DNA from: Alisma plantago-aquatica
Taxonomy: Eukaryota; Streptophyta; Magnoliopsida; Alismatales; Alismataceae
DNA length: 64,000 nt
Direction of reading: 5' to 3'
Assembly: GCA_963693085.1 (NCBI GenBank)
Contig: OY856409.1
Location: forward strand, 519,819,303-519,883,302
Shown: positions 42,995 to 55,581 of the stretch, piece by piece
Position numbering within the stretch: position 1 is the first letter of the stretch
Layout: each line of letters starts with the position of its first letter
Translations under genes and position numbers: made by a program
Notes under the pieces: generated by a model
Told to the model about the DNA's origin: nothing
Database searches by the model: none
The model's input: only the letters and a program-made list of their open reading frames with translations

Positions 42995-44451
42995 ATATCA
43001 TCTTCAATAATTTCAATCACAGCATCGCCCTTGTGCTGCCTTTGCCTTATTTTGTCAACATTTCTCTGACTTGTGGGTTGCTCAAGAGATTTTCCACTCC
43101 TCAAAATTGTTAGAACACTTCCTTGCTCATGGTGGAGAGGGGGAGCTTTTTTTCATTGTGTAGGAGGTGGAGGTGATACTTGGTATTGAAATTGAGTTAG
43201 AGGAGAAAATTGAGGTTGGAAGGTGAATTGATGGGAAATTTGTGGTGATGGAGGAGGAGGTGTGTAAGGCTTGGGATGGCCTTGGAAATTATATATGGGA
43301 TGCACTTGCATGGGATGTGGACTATAGAGAACTTGAGTGGAATGCATTGGTCCACTTGTTTCATTTAAACTCATTATGGGATTTGAAGACAATTTTTCCT
43401 ATTAGAGAGCAAGTATGGAAGATAGCTGATCTATCCTTTCCTCAAGCCTTGTAACATTCTTTTGGTCATCATTAAAGCTTTTCAACCTAGAGAGAACTTC
43501 CTCCTCAAACCTTGAGATATATCTTGGACTTTGTTGTTATCTATAAGGATGAGGTGTCTTGTCTTCTTCACCAAAGGACTCAACAAAACTGAACGAGTGA
43601 CAAGAAACACTTCCCACTTAGTTCTTCATAAAGTTCATTATCTCCCCAAGAATCTTCATCACTTGTGTGCTTGAATCACTAGAAGTTGAAGGTGGCAAAC
43701 CAAAAGTTTGGTCACCATCATTCATCATGCTATAAGCTCGAATCCTTGATTTTTCTGCCAATTGCTCAAACTAGGGCCATGTGTCCTCGTGTATCTTAGC
43801 CATTAAAGCTCCTCCATAAGAATAATACATTGTATCTTGAATCACGAGAGAGAGATCGGAGTAGAAGGATTAAACCAGCTGCCATAAATAAATTTCATGA
43901 TGTGGACATTCTCTCAACATCTTCTGAAATCTCTCCCAAGCATCATGGAATCGCTCATTACCCACTTGATTGAAACTCATTATGGCATGCCACATTTGTG
44001 TCAACCTTGCAATGGAGTAGAACTTCCTTAAGAAGGCATTCTTCATCTCATCCCAACTCATGATGTCCCTTCTTGAATCATACCAATCTTTGGCTTTGTC
44101 TTAGAGGGAGAATGAGAATAAGGTCAACCCGATTGCATCATCACTGGTTGTCGGCGTCCTACAGGTAGAGCATACTTCAAGAAAGGAGTCCAAGTGCTTG
44201 TAGGGGTTCTCACTCTGTAAGCCATAGAAGGTGGGTAGCATCCCAAGAAGACATGGGTGGATGGAGAATTGCTCCCCTGGCATTTGATCAACTCTGTTAG
44301 AAAATGGCGATTTGTGGTTGCTAGGCATGAAGTACTCTTGAAGTGGCTTATGAGGGGCATTTTGGCCTTCCATCTTGTCTTCCACGAGTGGCTTGTCACA
44401 TGCACAAGGCACAATCAAACAAAAAAAACAAGTTAGCAAACAAATACACAC
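42995..44451 (-). pseudogene. gag: F gypsy gag, decayed
   Basis: Ty3/gypsy gag on the minus strand, with C inserted at its 3' side. In coding order: ENPYKHLDSFLEVCSTC then SDDAIGLTLFSFSL (44230-44100), WDEMKNAFLRKFYSIA with NERFHDAWERFQKMLRECPHH (44061-43870), a Pro/Gln-rich linker (43390-43150) and ILRSGKSLEQP (about 43110-43080). These are the retrotransposon-gag core and LRSGK signature of plant Athila/Tat-type elements. Stops and frameshifts separate the blocks, for example after FSFSL and after WQLV. Only gag and the edge of protease are in the window; reverse transcriptase would lie beyond B. Confidence 0.8.
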
Positions 44452-46170
44452 AAAGAATACAAAAGAATAAAGAATAAAGAATAGTAATGATGAGGGAAGT
44501 AGGAAAAGATCAAAACAAAACTAACTATCTAGGCCGAGCGCCTTTCTCCTCAACAATGAATCCAGAAATCTAGGTGCATCTTTTTCTTTAGGGCCACACA
44601 ATAACCAATTGAGTTTGATTAGACACAACCCTAAAGGTTTTCAAACACTAGAGGGGGATCTTTCAAATTTATAAAGCCCTAATAGGCTCGTTCACATAGA
44701 CTAAAACACTTCACCCATAAGTGCAGAGCGTCATGTTATAGTATAGTAGGGAAGCAAGTTAGGGGTCAAACCTAAGAGAGAAAAGGGGGCACTAGAGCTA
44801 GGTTAGTCTTGTCTAGGTTCCTACTGTGGAGTCTAGGGTTTAAGGGCTTGATGGTTGATTTGTTGATTACACTGATGGTGAACAAGCAAGTAATTAAAGG
44901 AAATAAAACAAGATCAAAACCTTAGGTAACCCTAGATATTTAGTTATACTAAGCCAGAAAAGACAAGCTAAGTAAGAAAGGAGCAATCTACACTAAGGCA
45001 AGCAAGAAGATGTCTACACTACACTAAGCTAGGAAATCAGGCAAAAGAGTAATTAAAGACCCAAACTAGCAAGAACAAGGCAATGAACTAATTAAGAAAT
45101 TAAAGAGCTAAACAAGTAAAGTAAAGACTATCTAAGCAAGAATGAAATTAGGGTTTTAATGCAACTAAGAGAAGTGTGGGCTGTTCAGGGGATGCATTTG
45201 TCAACTGGGTTGGGAGTGATAACATGTAAACATTATCCTTTCATTTAGACCACCAAACCAAACAACAAGTTAGATGTTAATGAATTGCCCTAAATTACTA
45301 GTTGGCCATGGATAGAGTAAGTGTGAATAGGGGAACTAGTCCCTAAAAACTCCTACCCACCCTTATGATGCTTACTTGGATTAGGGTTTAGGTGTAATTC
45401 AATTAGGATCTAATCAAGCCTAGATTTCTAGGATAGGAACTCCTAGGGTAATCATGGGCTGAGGGTAGTAATGGAAGGTGGAAGTGAGGTTTAAACCTCA
45501 CATCACCTACATTCTAGGGAAATTTGGGGGTTTTGAGTGGCTGATGGCATGATCATTTTGGTCACCACGTTCGTGGTGAGGCACTGGTAGCATGGCCTTG
45601 GCTATCACCACATTTGTTTTGGCTTGAGGGAGCATTGTTCGTTCTGAGCACCACACTCATTCTGTCTTCTTGGCAACACAACCATGCTGCATTACACGGT
45701 CGTTCTGTGGCATGTTAGCATGACCATGCTGTGTTGCACGGTCGTGCTGCTGAACTTGAATCTCAACCTTGACTTGGATGCTTTCTTTGTGAATTTGCTT
45801 GGGCTAGCACAGCCAGTTGTGGTACCACGGTTGTGCTGGTCTTCTCAGTAACACTTAGCTCTTGTACTTTGAATTTCCTTGGACCTATTTGCTTCAATTG
45901 ACCCTTGGCTACTAGGGGTAGGTTGAGGGAGCCTTGTTTTTCACTTTGGGTCTCTCTATGGGTAGAGAAACCCTAGGATCACTGCTTCTCTCTCTCTTCC
46001 ATCCAAACATGGTCCAAGTACCTAAAAAACACGCAAATAATGTCCATAAGTGCATTTTACATTAATACTCACATCGAGGGGAATAACATGTAATCTAGTA
46101 GATATAGATGTGATTAAAGTGCAATAAGACACAAGATGTAGCCCTAAAAAAGGATTGCATCAATCAGACA
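44452..46170 (-). other. F 5' region: leader and probable LTR remnant
   Basis: No coding sequence seen. It holds an A-rich stretch (44850-45170) and, at about 45560-45850, a cluster of near-palindromes such as CACCACGTTCGTGGTG and GCACGGTCGTGC. The boundary between F leader and LTR is not clear. TTGGTGGCGACT at about 46174 resembles the edge of gypsy primer-site regions but is not in the expected orientation, so I leave the right end open. Confidence 0.4.
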
Positions 46171-46850
46171 CATCGTTGGTGGCGACTAGAGTCCCAAGTT
46201 GGAGTATTGAGTTAGAAGTAGTTGAAGCAGGCACCCAAGACCAAATTGTCACACGAGTTCAATTGTGTGGGGTGTCGCAAAAACCATGATAGGGATCTCT
46301 ATTTATAGGGTTTGGTCTTAGGCCTTCAACCCATAGGAGCTTCGAGAAGCTCCGAGAGTGAAATGGGAAAATCACCAATACAAACAAATGTGAACCGAGT
46401 CGTACCATTATGCACATATTTGGATAAAATCATGTCAAATGGTTAACCATGGAGAGAGATATCATCCATGAAAATTGGTGTTGTCCACACGGCTGGAACT
46501 AGCGAGGAAGTCAGGGGAGGAAGATGACCCCATGATTATTAGATCTAGTAGGCATGTCCCAAGGACAAATCAAGGCCATCTGCAAGATGCACTCATGTAG
46601 AGAAAAAGACATAAAAGAAAAAGGAAAAATGGTGTTACATAAACTTTATACATATTGGATTTGGAATCAAGTGTTTTGCATTTATTATCTTCTTCTTTTC
46701 TAATCAAGTCGGAAGAGTAATTATTGTCCAATTAAAGTGAAATTTGGCAAGTAGAATAATAGGGACCCCAATAATCCCATTTTAAAGTCAATTTTTCCTT
46801 TTGGTCAACTTTACTACCCAAAATCTATGATTTAAGGGAAACCTACTATA
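46171..46850 (-). repeat. E-family LTR fragment, minus orientation
   Basis: Parts of this stretch align with 51940-52500: a shared TCGAGAAGCTC block, and a pair of segments around TCTAATCAAGTCGGAAGAGTAATTA versus its diverged form near 52415. The orientation is the same as the LTR at 50.1-53.5 kb. It appears to be cut by the plus-oriented copy that follows. Divergence is high and both ends are uncertain. Confidence 0.4.
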
Positions 46851-49762
46851 ACATACTATATCTCAGACCCTACCCAGGAAGTTGACATTTTGGACTTAGC
46901 CAAACAAGGTTGAAACTAAATAAATGTTTAGTATAACCCCAATGAGCTAATGCATGTATAGATCACCTTAATGTAACCTAATGTTCTAACATTAATCTTA
47001 GGTTTATAATGGATACATAAAATATGCCACATAACTCATTTTGGTGGCAATATGAAGATAAGAAACTTAATTGGATGAATAATTTAGATAATGGGCCATT
47101 GATGGGCCATATGATATGTCTCATAAAAACAAGTCTCAAAAGTGGAAACAAACTTAAAATTTGAAATCCACATATCAAAATTAGCCTACATGTCAAATTT
47201 CATCTAATTTGGACAACCTTGAAATATTAGGATAAGTTTATGAGAGAGAGAAAATGAGTAAAAGACATAAGTAATGAATAATATGATTATATAACTTCAA
47301 AATATGGAAATAATGTCAAATTCATATTCAACACATCAATGATAACTTTTTTATGAAGTTTGGTCCAATTTGGATGTTGTTTGTGCAAGTTATGCAATTT
47401 AGGTACATTCTGGACTTTTCTACAATTTACCCAATTGGGAGGTTTTCTTTGCAAATTGTCATATGAATCATAATCCTTATATATTCCCTTACCATTCTAA
47501 AGTTTTTTTACCATAGGGAGCCTAGTTGCAACTTGGTTTTAAGGTGTTTCTTTCCAAGGGCATTTTAGGGATTACCCTCTTTATAAATGAGCTTATCTTT
47601 AAAAGCTATCAACCAATGAGGTTATTTCTTTGATTGGAGGTCGGTTGGGATGGCCTATAAGTGTCCATAAACCGACATTTGATATTCAAGAAGCCTCTAT
47701 GAGTTGTCCTCTTTCATGGCCATGAAATCCCTAGGCTAAGGACACATGGAAAGCTCCATGGACACCTCATGCTTGACTTCTTCCTTATCCATAAAGGTTT
47801 GCATGTCCATAGGCACCCTTAGAATTAAACACATTGAAAGTAACTTGATACCTCGTGCTTGACTTCTTCCTTATCCATAAATTCTTGCATGTCCATGGAC
47901 ATCCTTATACATGACACATGGAAAGTCTTATAGACACCTCATACTTGACCTCTTTCTTTATATAGCCATATCTACCCCTGCCAAACTCCCAATTCAAAAA
48001 CTCTTGCTCTAATTTATTCCCTATAGATTAGAGAATCATTCCTACTCTATTTTTCCATGAAGGTTCTATCCTAAGGTAATAGGAGGTGCCAACCTTGGTG
48101 AATAAGGCTCCTAGGGTTCCAAATTTCTCTATTTAGGATTTCTTAAGCTCCTCCTTGGTGATTTTGACCAAAACTAGTAAGTATCCTCCTTTCCCTCCCT
48201 ATTTTCATGTTTTTAGTCTTCCTTCCACCTTCCTCCAGGTTTGAACCATGGCTTTTCATGGTGAAACCCCACCTAGAACCCATAAACACCTCATCTCCAT
48301 GTTCTTTTGTTAGGGTTTTTCACCTCTAAAGTGGAGAAGGTGCTTCTTGCTCGAGATAGGAGCTTTGTTGGAGAAACCAACCTCTCTAAGCTTGGGAACA
48401 TTACTTATTGGGACTATCTACCTTCCCTAGAGGTTCTTTGGAGGCCTAGTCTTGGATCTAGGACTGACTTGGACTGTTTAGACTCTGAAGTTAAGGTATG
48501 ATTGCATCCCGCATTATTTCTATATTGAGCAAATTCTAATTCTTCACTCTAAATGTATGATGTATCCCCTATTTTTCTATGTTGAGAAATTCACCTATGC
48601 TTATTCATTCTCTTATTCTTATGGACATTAGCCTATACACAATGTATTTTCTTTTGAAATTCATGGTTCATGTGAACTACCTTATTTGATATTAATCATG
48701 TGATCACAGATATTCTTTTGAACTCTTATCTTATGCTTTGTTCATGATGGAACTCTAAAAGATGACATGTGATGTCTTTTTACCACTTATGAGGTAGACG
48801 TATATGTTGGTCACTTATGTGGTGACTAGTTTATATATTATGACTATACTTTCTACTTGCCTCTACATTTAACATGCTATGTGATTCAGTAGCACTAGAG
48901 TAGTGTAATTGCATTGGTTTTTTTGGAAGATGTGTTATTTCCTGCCGAGGAGATGTGATATTTCCTACTCTTTTAGGATGGAAAGGAACCTCATACCCAG
49001 GGCAAGATGTGTGATTCTTGGCCCATGTTTTATATATTTGGGAGATTGGCAGTATTCCTTTCTCTATCAGGTTTCAAGTTTATGAGACTTGGCCACCTTT
49101 GTGTTTATATTGTTCTAGGGCTATGTTTATCTCACATGCATGCAGGTTGATGATATGGCGTGTGTGCCCTGATTCTTTACATGTGCTTGTGTGGCACAAT
49201 CTGTATGTTTTGTTAATGGCAAGTATTATTTTGTTATCATATGATTTCAATTCCTTTTCTCTTGATACCGATTTGGGTTGTCCTTATCCTTTCTATGGAA
49301 AGTCTTTTATATTTGATGTCCTTTATTCCATATATTTCTCAATTTCCTATTTCGTATGCACATACCAGCCTTTGTTGATGTCATCTATTTTCTCTTCTTG
49401 CTGGGGTATGCTTCCAACCCTAGGTGAAGGACTTGGATGATAAGGCGTGAAGTTGTGGACTAGCTTAAGGAGTTAAAGCTTGGAGACAAAGTTGATATGG
49501 TTTAGATTTCCCCCTACTTAGATCCTTATGTTGTATCATACATGTAAACCCTTATGGGATATTATGATGTACTTTTGTAATATTTTGTGAAAATTGAATA
49601 TAGTTATTATTTTTATTCCACTACTGTACTTTGGTTGTTTTGAATACCATTTATTGAAGTTTGAATTTTTTTCACCTATTCTACCATACCTTTGAGTGTG
49701 TTTGGAATGGATGTTTTATTCTTCAATTTTTTATAGCAAGGGGTGAGCCCGCATTCCTTACA
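46851..49762 (+). repeat. E-family LTR, plus orientation, diverged
   Basis: Reverse complement of E LTR sequence. Near the start, CACCTTAATGTAACCTAATG and what follows match the reverse of 27290-27310. Near the end, 49440-49762 matches the reverse of 23413-23760, ending CCTTACA where E ends CTCTTACA. The left end is approximate. No ORF with a recognisable product. Confidence 0.6.
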
Positions 49763-50068
49763 CTTACTCTTGAACAAACTAATGTAAATCCTTTATCATT
49801 ATGTACTCAAATTGCATGTGTGACTCTTTCTTACCCATACATATCCATAGAAAAAATCTAGAAGATATATTTTGAACTTAGATCCTCCAATGTGGTAAAT
49901 TTGCACAACTAAACCCAAATTAGTATGTTATGCAAATTTCTTGTATTAAGCCTCAAAATAATTGTGTTATTGGCTGAACCTCTATGTTTGAAGACTATTA
50001 GCATCCTAGTTCAAACCAAATTAATAAAAGGGTTTTAAGATAAATGATCATATTATTTACTTGGGTTT
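49763..50068. other. Unassigned AT-rich stretch between inverted E-family LTRs
   Basis: About 300 bp between the end of the plus-oriented LTR and the start of the minus-oriented one. Its right end, GGGTTTGAATTCGTTACA (50063-50080), resembles the E terminus TTTTAGTTCGTTACA, so part may be an LTR remnant. No genes seen. Confidence 0.3.
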
Positions 50069-53000
50069 GAATTCGTTACATGATCCATTTCCTTATCAAA
50101 AAAAAATTAAAAGGAAACATCCCATATGCCAAACACACAACTAAGTTTTTCACAAAAGGGATGGTAATAAAATTTATTCAAAGTATGAGTCGAGATAACA
50201 AATGTAGCAGTGAAATATAAAATATCTAGCTATTACAATGCTTGGTGTTATCACTATCCTTCACCACATAGGGTGATACATATGAAAACTAAACTAAAAA
50301 ATAGGATCAACATAGGGTCATCTAACCACCTCGAATCTATATCCCATGAAGGTTCAAGTACTCCTGACATTATCGTGGTCAACCTTAGTTTTCTCCTCCT
50401 TGAAGTGTACCCCAGAAGAGAAGACAAAAATGTAAATTATCAACATACATGCCGGTATGAGCATATTAAGTTGAGGATTGAGCAATATAAGGGAATAAAT
50501 GACATCAATGTAAAAAGGCTTCCCATATAAGAGGAAAGTACCAACCAACTGGGTATCAAAAGAATATGAATTGCAACGAGACGATAAGCAAGAATAATAC
50601 TTGCCATTAATAAAATATGAAGTGAGCCACAAAAGCACATATAGATATATTAGGGCACAAAACCCATCATAATGACATCAACCTACATACATATGAGATA
50701 AACATAACACTAGTTTAATATAAATAAACAATGGTGGCTAAGGCTCAAAACCTTAAAACCTAATAGAGTATGACACACAACAATCTCCCAACATATACAC
50801 AAAACCCGCATATGGTGCACACAACCTCCATCCCAAAAATATAACACGGGTACACAACCCAAAAATCAAAGTATATACATTACTCTAGGGCTACTAAATC
50901 ACAAAACATGAGAAATGTAGAGGCTAGTAAAAGTTCAATCTTAGAAAACATAATAAATAAGATTTCCAACACATAAATCGACAATATAAACATCCATCCA
51001 CAAAAGTGAGAAAAATAGGATTTCATCAAGAAGAAAAGTACAAGTTAGAGTCAACAAGAATATCTAACAAAGTGAGATTATCACAAGATTAGAATCAAGT
51101 CGAATATTTCACATGAACTAAATTCTCATAAGAGAGAGAATGTGTAGGCTAATATGTCCATATGACTAAGAGAGAGAGAGGAAAAACTCAGATTATTGTT
51201 CAATAAGAATAATAGTGAATGCAGTCTACCTCAAGAAGTTTGTCAACTTACCAAAGTCCAAACCCTAATCCCAAGTTAGGGTTCTTGCTCACCTAACATA
51301 GGTTTATATGTACAATCATTAATTAGTATGCATATTGTAAACCCTATATTAACTATTCTTATTATGATTGGATTTAGGTTATGAACTATTTTTATCTAGA
51401 TAGAGAATGTTATTCTGATTCCAATGACTATTTATGTGTAATTTTGGATAATCAAATAATTAGTGACATACTTTTTAAGTTTTGTCCAATTAAATTTTGA
51501 TTAAATCCACTTGTATAATAAAATTTACATCTATACCTCATTGAGATGGCCCAACCACGCCCAACCAAGTGGCTTGGACCCATAGACAACTAGACACCCA
51601 CTCAACATGGAAAGAACACTATCAAGCACCGAAAAATACCCTTTTACCCCCGACAGAAAAAGTGAAAGTGAAAGACAAGCAAGGGTGGGTGGGGGGACAA
51701 AAGGGAAAGCATCCCCTCCCTTACACCACACCATGGCTGCAAGAAGCAACATGGCTGGATGAAGCGAACTTGGAAAAAATATTGTTGGAGCAACAAAAGA
51801 GGATTTGATCACATTAAAATGAGAACACAACCTATGTAAGCTTAGCACAAGAAGAATCAGGAAGAGATGTAACAAGAGAGGAGCATTCCTCACCGGCATC
51901 ATAGATTCCTAAACTGGTAGCAACGAGATATGAGAGATAGGATGAAATTGATGTGGGAGGATGCTTGTACAAAGACCAGAGATGGTCAGGTTGTAGATAT
52001 ATATAGGTGTGGCTATGTATTAGGGTTCCTGGGACTAGGTATTCGAGAAGCTCAGGGATGTAATTTTGGCAAAGCGCAACCTAATGAAACTAGAGTTCAA
52101 ACTAATAGCCAATGCGTGTCAAATTGCAACACAAATCCAGTTTTCAAAAAATTGAGATGAATCGTAAAGAAATGAGGAAGGAATATGCAAAAAAATACAT
52201 GTGGTACTATTCTCACGACTACTGTTTCCTACCCGAGGTAGAAGATGAGTCTAAATTGTCCGATCACGTGGACACATCCTCAGGATCAATCAGATCCATC
52301 CATTCAATATGTCGTGCATGTCATAAAAAAGGAACTACGCAATAGGAAATAAATGGAAACCTTATCCAAATTGGAAAATTTATAAAGGGAAGTTGTATAT
52401 CCATGTCTTATCTTTGCTAATCAAATTGGGGAGTAAATATTGTCCATATAATATTAAATTTGACCCCTAAACTAATTAAAACATGTAGATTCCATTTTTG
52501 GCATTAGTTTTTACTTTTGAAGACATTTGGCATTAAATTTAATACTTATAGGTTATATCATATATTCTATTTCTTTAATTAATTTGAGGCATCTAGGAAT
52601 ACTCAAAGTTGTGAAACTTGGCCTACAAGAAAACTTAAACATGATGAGTACAATTTTATCATTAATTTCCACTTTTGAGATAGCTTATTATTTTATTTAA
52701 TATTTTGGACTTTAAGACATACTCTCTCTCCTAAACTACACGATTATAAATAAGTTTGTCCAATTATTGTGGAAATTTATACATAGAGTATGTGGATTTC
52801 GAATTTGGGGTTTATTTCCATTTTTGAATACATTTCGTAATTTATTTAACACTTTCGTATTTTTTCTTATTTTCTTTTCTAAATAAAACTAGAATAATTA
52901 TTATTGTACAAATAATGTAAAACTTGGCACCCAAGCTAATTGGGACCCAAGGAACATGTTTTTACCATTATATTTTATTTTTTAGATTTCCTTTTGTGAG

Positions 53001-53487
53001 TTATATAACAATTATGTTTTAAACAATTTATCTTAGTATATATTGATCATATTCAATTAGAATCCCATTAATTTCACATTGTTACAAAAAGATTTGCATT
53101 ATTATGCATGAAAATCCATGTTTTCATTTAAGATATTTAATCCATTAATTCTACTTTAATATAGATGCTTGTATGTGAAAATTTGAATTGTTATTTGAGT
53201 ACATGTTTTGAGTACAATATTCCTCGTATGAAAATTAGTTAGCCAAGGAAAATATATGTAACATATTTCATGAACTTACCTACATGTCATCACATAATTA
53301 AGTTCTTATGTCAATATGAGTGCATTAAGATATGTGATGTTGATTATAGAATCTATTTCCACGTAATATGTATTAACATTACTTGTTAAGGTATAATTTT
53401 ATTTGTGTTTGGTCAAATCTAAGGAACCAATCTCACTAGCTTTCTAATAATAGAATAGGGTAATATTTTAGGTTTTGGTTTGTTACA
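50069..53487 (-). repeat. E-family LTR, minus orientation, diverged
   Basis: The right end ...GGTTTTGGTTTGTTACA (53487) equals the E terminus TAGTTCGTTACA in orientation, and the left end resembles 23413 onward with many changes. The body matches E in patches: CATAGGGTGATACAT near 50270, and 51120-51250 resembling 24540-24900. About 3.4 kb. I find no clean duplication around it (ttaca left, tatca right), so the insertion history is unclear. Confidence 0.55.
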
Positions 53488-53541
53488 TATCATATCATAT
53501 CATATCATATCATGTCATATCATATCATGTCATATCATATG
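53488..53541. repeat. TATCA/CATAT pentanucleotide microsatellite
   Basis: About eleven 5-bp units of the ATCAT type with ATCATGTC variants, directly abutting the E-family LTR end. Confidence 0.85.
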
Positions 53542-54075
53542 TATATATAATGGGATTGTATGTGGTATTTAATTAGATACACACAATGATCATTTTAAAT
53601 ATTTGCAACATATGCAATAAAATAAATCCAATCACATTGATTTATATACTGATACATGATAGATTGACGTGGCTTTGATACCACTATAGGGAAAATGGGA
53701 AACATATAAAAAAAATTATGCCTAAATTCCAAACCAACAGATCGCATCGACAACAATATATATAGGAAAGAGAGTTTGCAAGACATAAACTTGGTCCTTG
53801 AGCAAGTTCAATGATAATCCTCACAAGTTAGTGTTACTGAATCTGGGTGGTGCAGAACGACCTCCTGAATTGACACCACATATGCCATTCATTGTCGTCC
53901 TTCTAGTGTGTTGAAATCAGCCTCCACACCTCTACGGTAGTCCACACATATCACCATGAGCTCCTCGTTGCACTTTACCAGAGCTAACATGAAGGAGTTT
54001 GTCCCTTGATGTCAACATGCTAGTGCTAACTTGCTCTCCTTTATGTCTCTCCCTATTACGGGTAAGACATGCTTT
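53542..54075 (-). mobile_element. Second B-family copy: leader, primer site and start of LTR
   Basis: GGCTTTGATACCA (53671-53683) is a minus-strand Met-tRNA-type primer site with one change. The LTR end TATAGGGAAAA at 53685 corresponds to TGTAGGGAAA at 29372, with TG changed to TA. 53685-54075 aligns with 29372-29790. The LTR is cut at 54075 by element D, and the rest lies beyond the right edge. Confidence 0.7.
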
Positions 54076-55581
54076 TGTTGGATCAATGGGCTCTAGAGGG
54101 GGGTGAATAGAGCTTCACAAATTCTCACAAGATAAATTAGACCACCAAATTATATATTTGAAAAGCTTAAACAAGCAGCAATTTGATGTCCTAATCTAAC
54201 ATACATAGCAAGGATGAGAGATAGTGAAAAACAAGCACTTGGACAGGTGGTTAGAGTGGTTCCATGTCCTAAACTTAGGAGCAATGTCAGTCCACTACCT
54301 AGAGTGGGTTAGTCTCTAGGATTTGCAATCTTGGTACTATTATATTCCACAATAAGATTACAAGACACAACAACCACACATCCAAGGGCTTAGTACCTCA
54401 AGCAAAGATCTTCAACCTATAGAAGGAGCTTACCCACTTGAAACACGGAGTCTTTAGCCATCAACATGGACTTACCCACTCCTTTCTTCAAGTCTTCTGC
54501 CTTCCAGGGATTACCTATCTTCCTTGAGTGTTGCCTTGCTTCTCTCCTTCACTCGGAGATCTGGAGCACATATCTCCTTCACTTGGAGACCTGGAGCAGC
54601 TTGCCTTCTTCAATCTTGAAGAACAACACCTCCTTCTCCTTCACTTGGAGAGGGATCTTCAACTTGACTTCAATAGGAATTGAGGTTGGAAGATGGAGGA
54701 GGAGATCTTTACAACAATACTGGGAGTAGCTCTCTTACACAGGAACCTATCTAACTCATATTCACGAATTTGACTTTAAGGTAGAGAGAGAAGGGCTCAA
54801 AGGCTTAGAACACTCTCGGCTATGCTAGGACTAAGTTTGCAATGAATGAGCAGCCTTGGAATGAACTCCAAGTGTTCTATATATAGCTGAGGGTGTTGGT
54901 TTGAGTTAGGTGAACTCTTGGGCCGAAATATAGCTTTTTTCCTTCAAGAAATTGTCTCTATTTTTTATCAAATAACCCACCAACGGTCACATCACTTTTT
55001 TCTACAAATTTTGTACAGTGCAATCGGTTGAGTTTCAATAAAGTTAACTCGACCGATAGAGTAAACGACAAACCAATTTTCAAAGTACCAGTCGAGTTTG
55101 TTTTGAAGAAACTCGACCGATCAATGAATGATCATTTTGGTCAGGTACTCCATCGGTCGAGTTCTGTGTAGACACAACTCGACCGATGCAATCTTCAGAG
55201 ACTGTATCAAGGTGGATCGGTCGAGTTTGTCCTGGGGAGAAACTCGACCGATTGACAACCTGATGTCAATCTTTGAATATGCATCTAAAGTGATCTAACA
55301 TTGGTGTTTTATGTCCTAATCAATTTTCTTACCTTAGTTACAAGTCAATTCAACATTACAAGTGATTACAAATATGTTCCAAGGTCATTTACATAGATTT
55401 CCACAAAAGCACACTTGTAGCTCTTTGACATGAACTTGAGTCAATCTAGGGTTTTGGATTTGGGATCCTTTTCATGTACCTAATACCTGAAATCAATCTT
55501 TAATACACATATTAGATACATATGAATGGAATGGTTAAGTCATTATCAAAATATAGGCAATGTATAACCTCTAGGTCAAGA
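54076..55581 (-). repeat. D 3' LTR with four strong hairpins
   Basis: 1506 bp. On the minus strand its first two bases are TC where A and C have TG, so the right terminus is mutated. Four inverted pairs with the stem ATCGGTCGAGTT / AACTCGACCGAT, each with a different loop, are at 55022-55057, 55090-55122, 55151-55188 and 55215-55252. Minus-strand TATATATA is at 54878-54885. Confidence 0.9.

Noticed and set aside
46171..46190. TTGGTGGCGACT as a gypsy primer binding site for F
   Set aside because: F lies on the minus strand, and this motif is in plus orientation away from any clear LTR end.
48307..48501. 64-aa plus-strand frame in the E-family LTR as a host gene exon
   Set aside because: No flanking coding segments or family match; it lies wholly within sequence shared with other E LTRs.
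51569..51808. 79-aa plus-strand frame and overlapping 123-aa minus-strand frame in the E-family LTR
   Set aside because: No recognisable domain, no conservation in the other E-family copies, and low-complexity composition.
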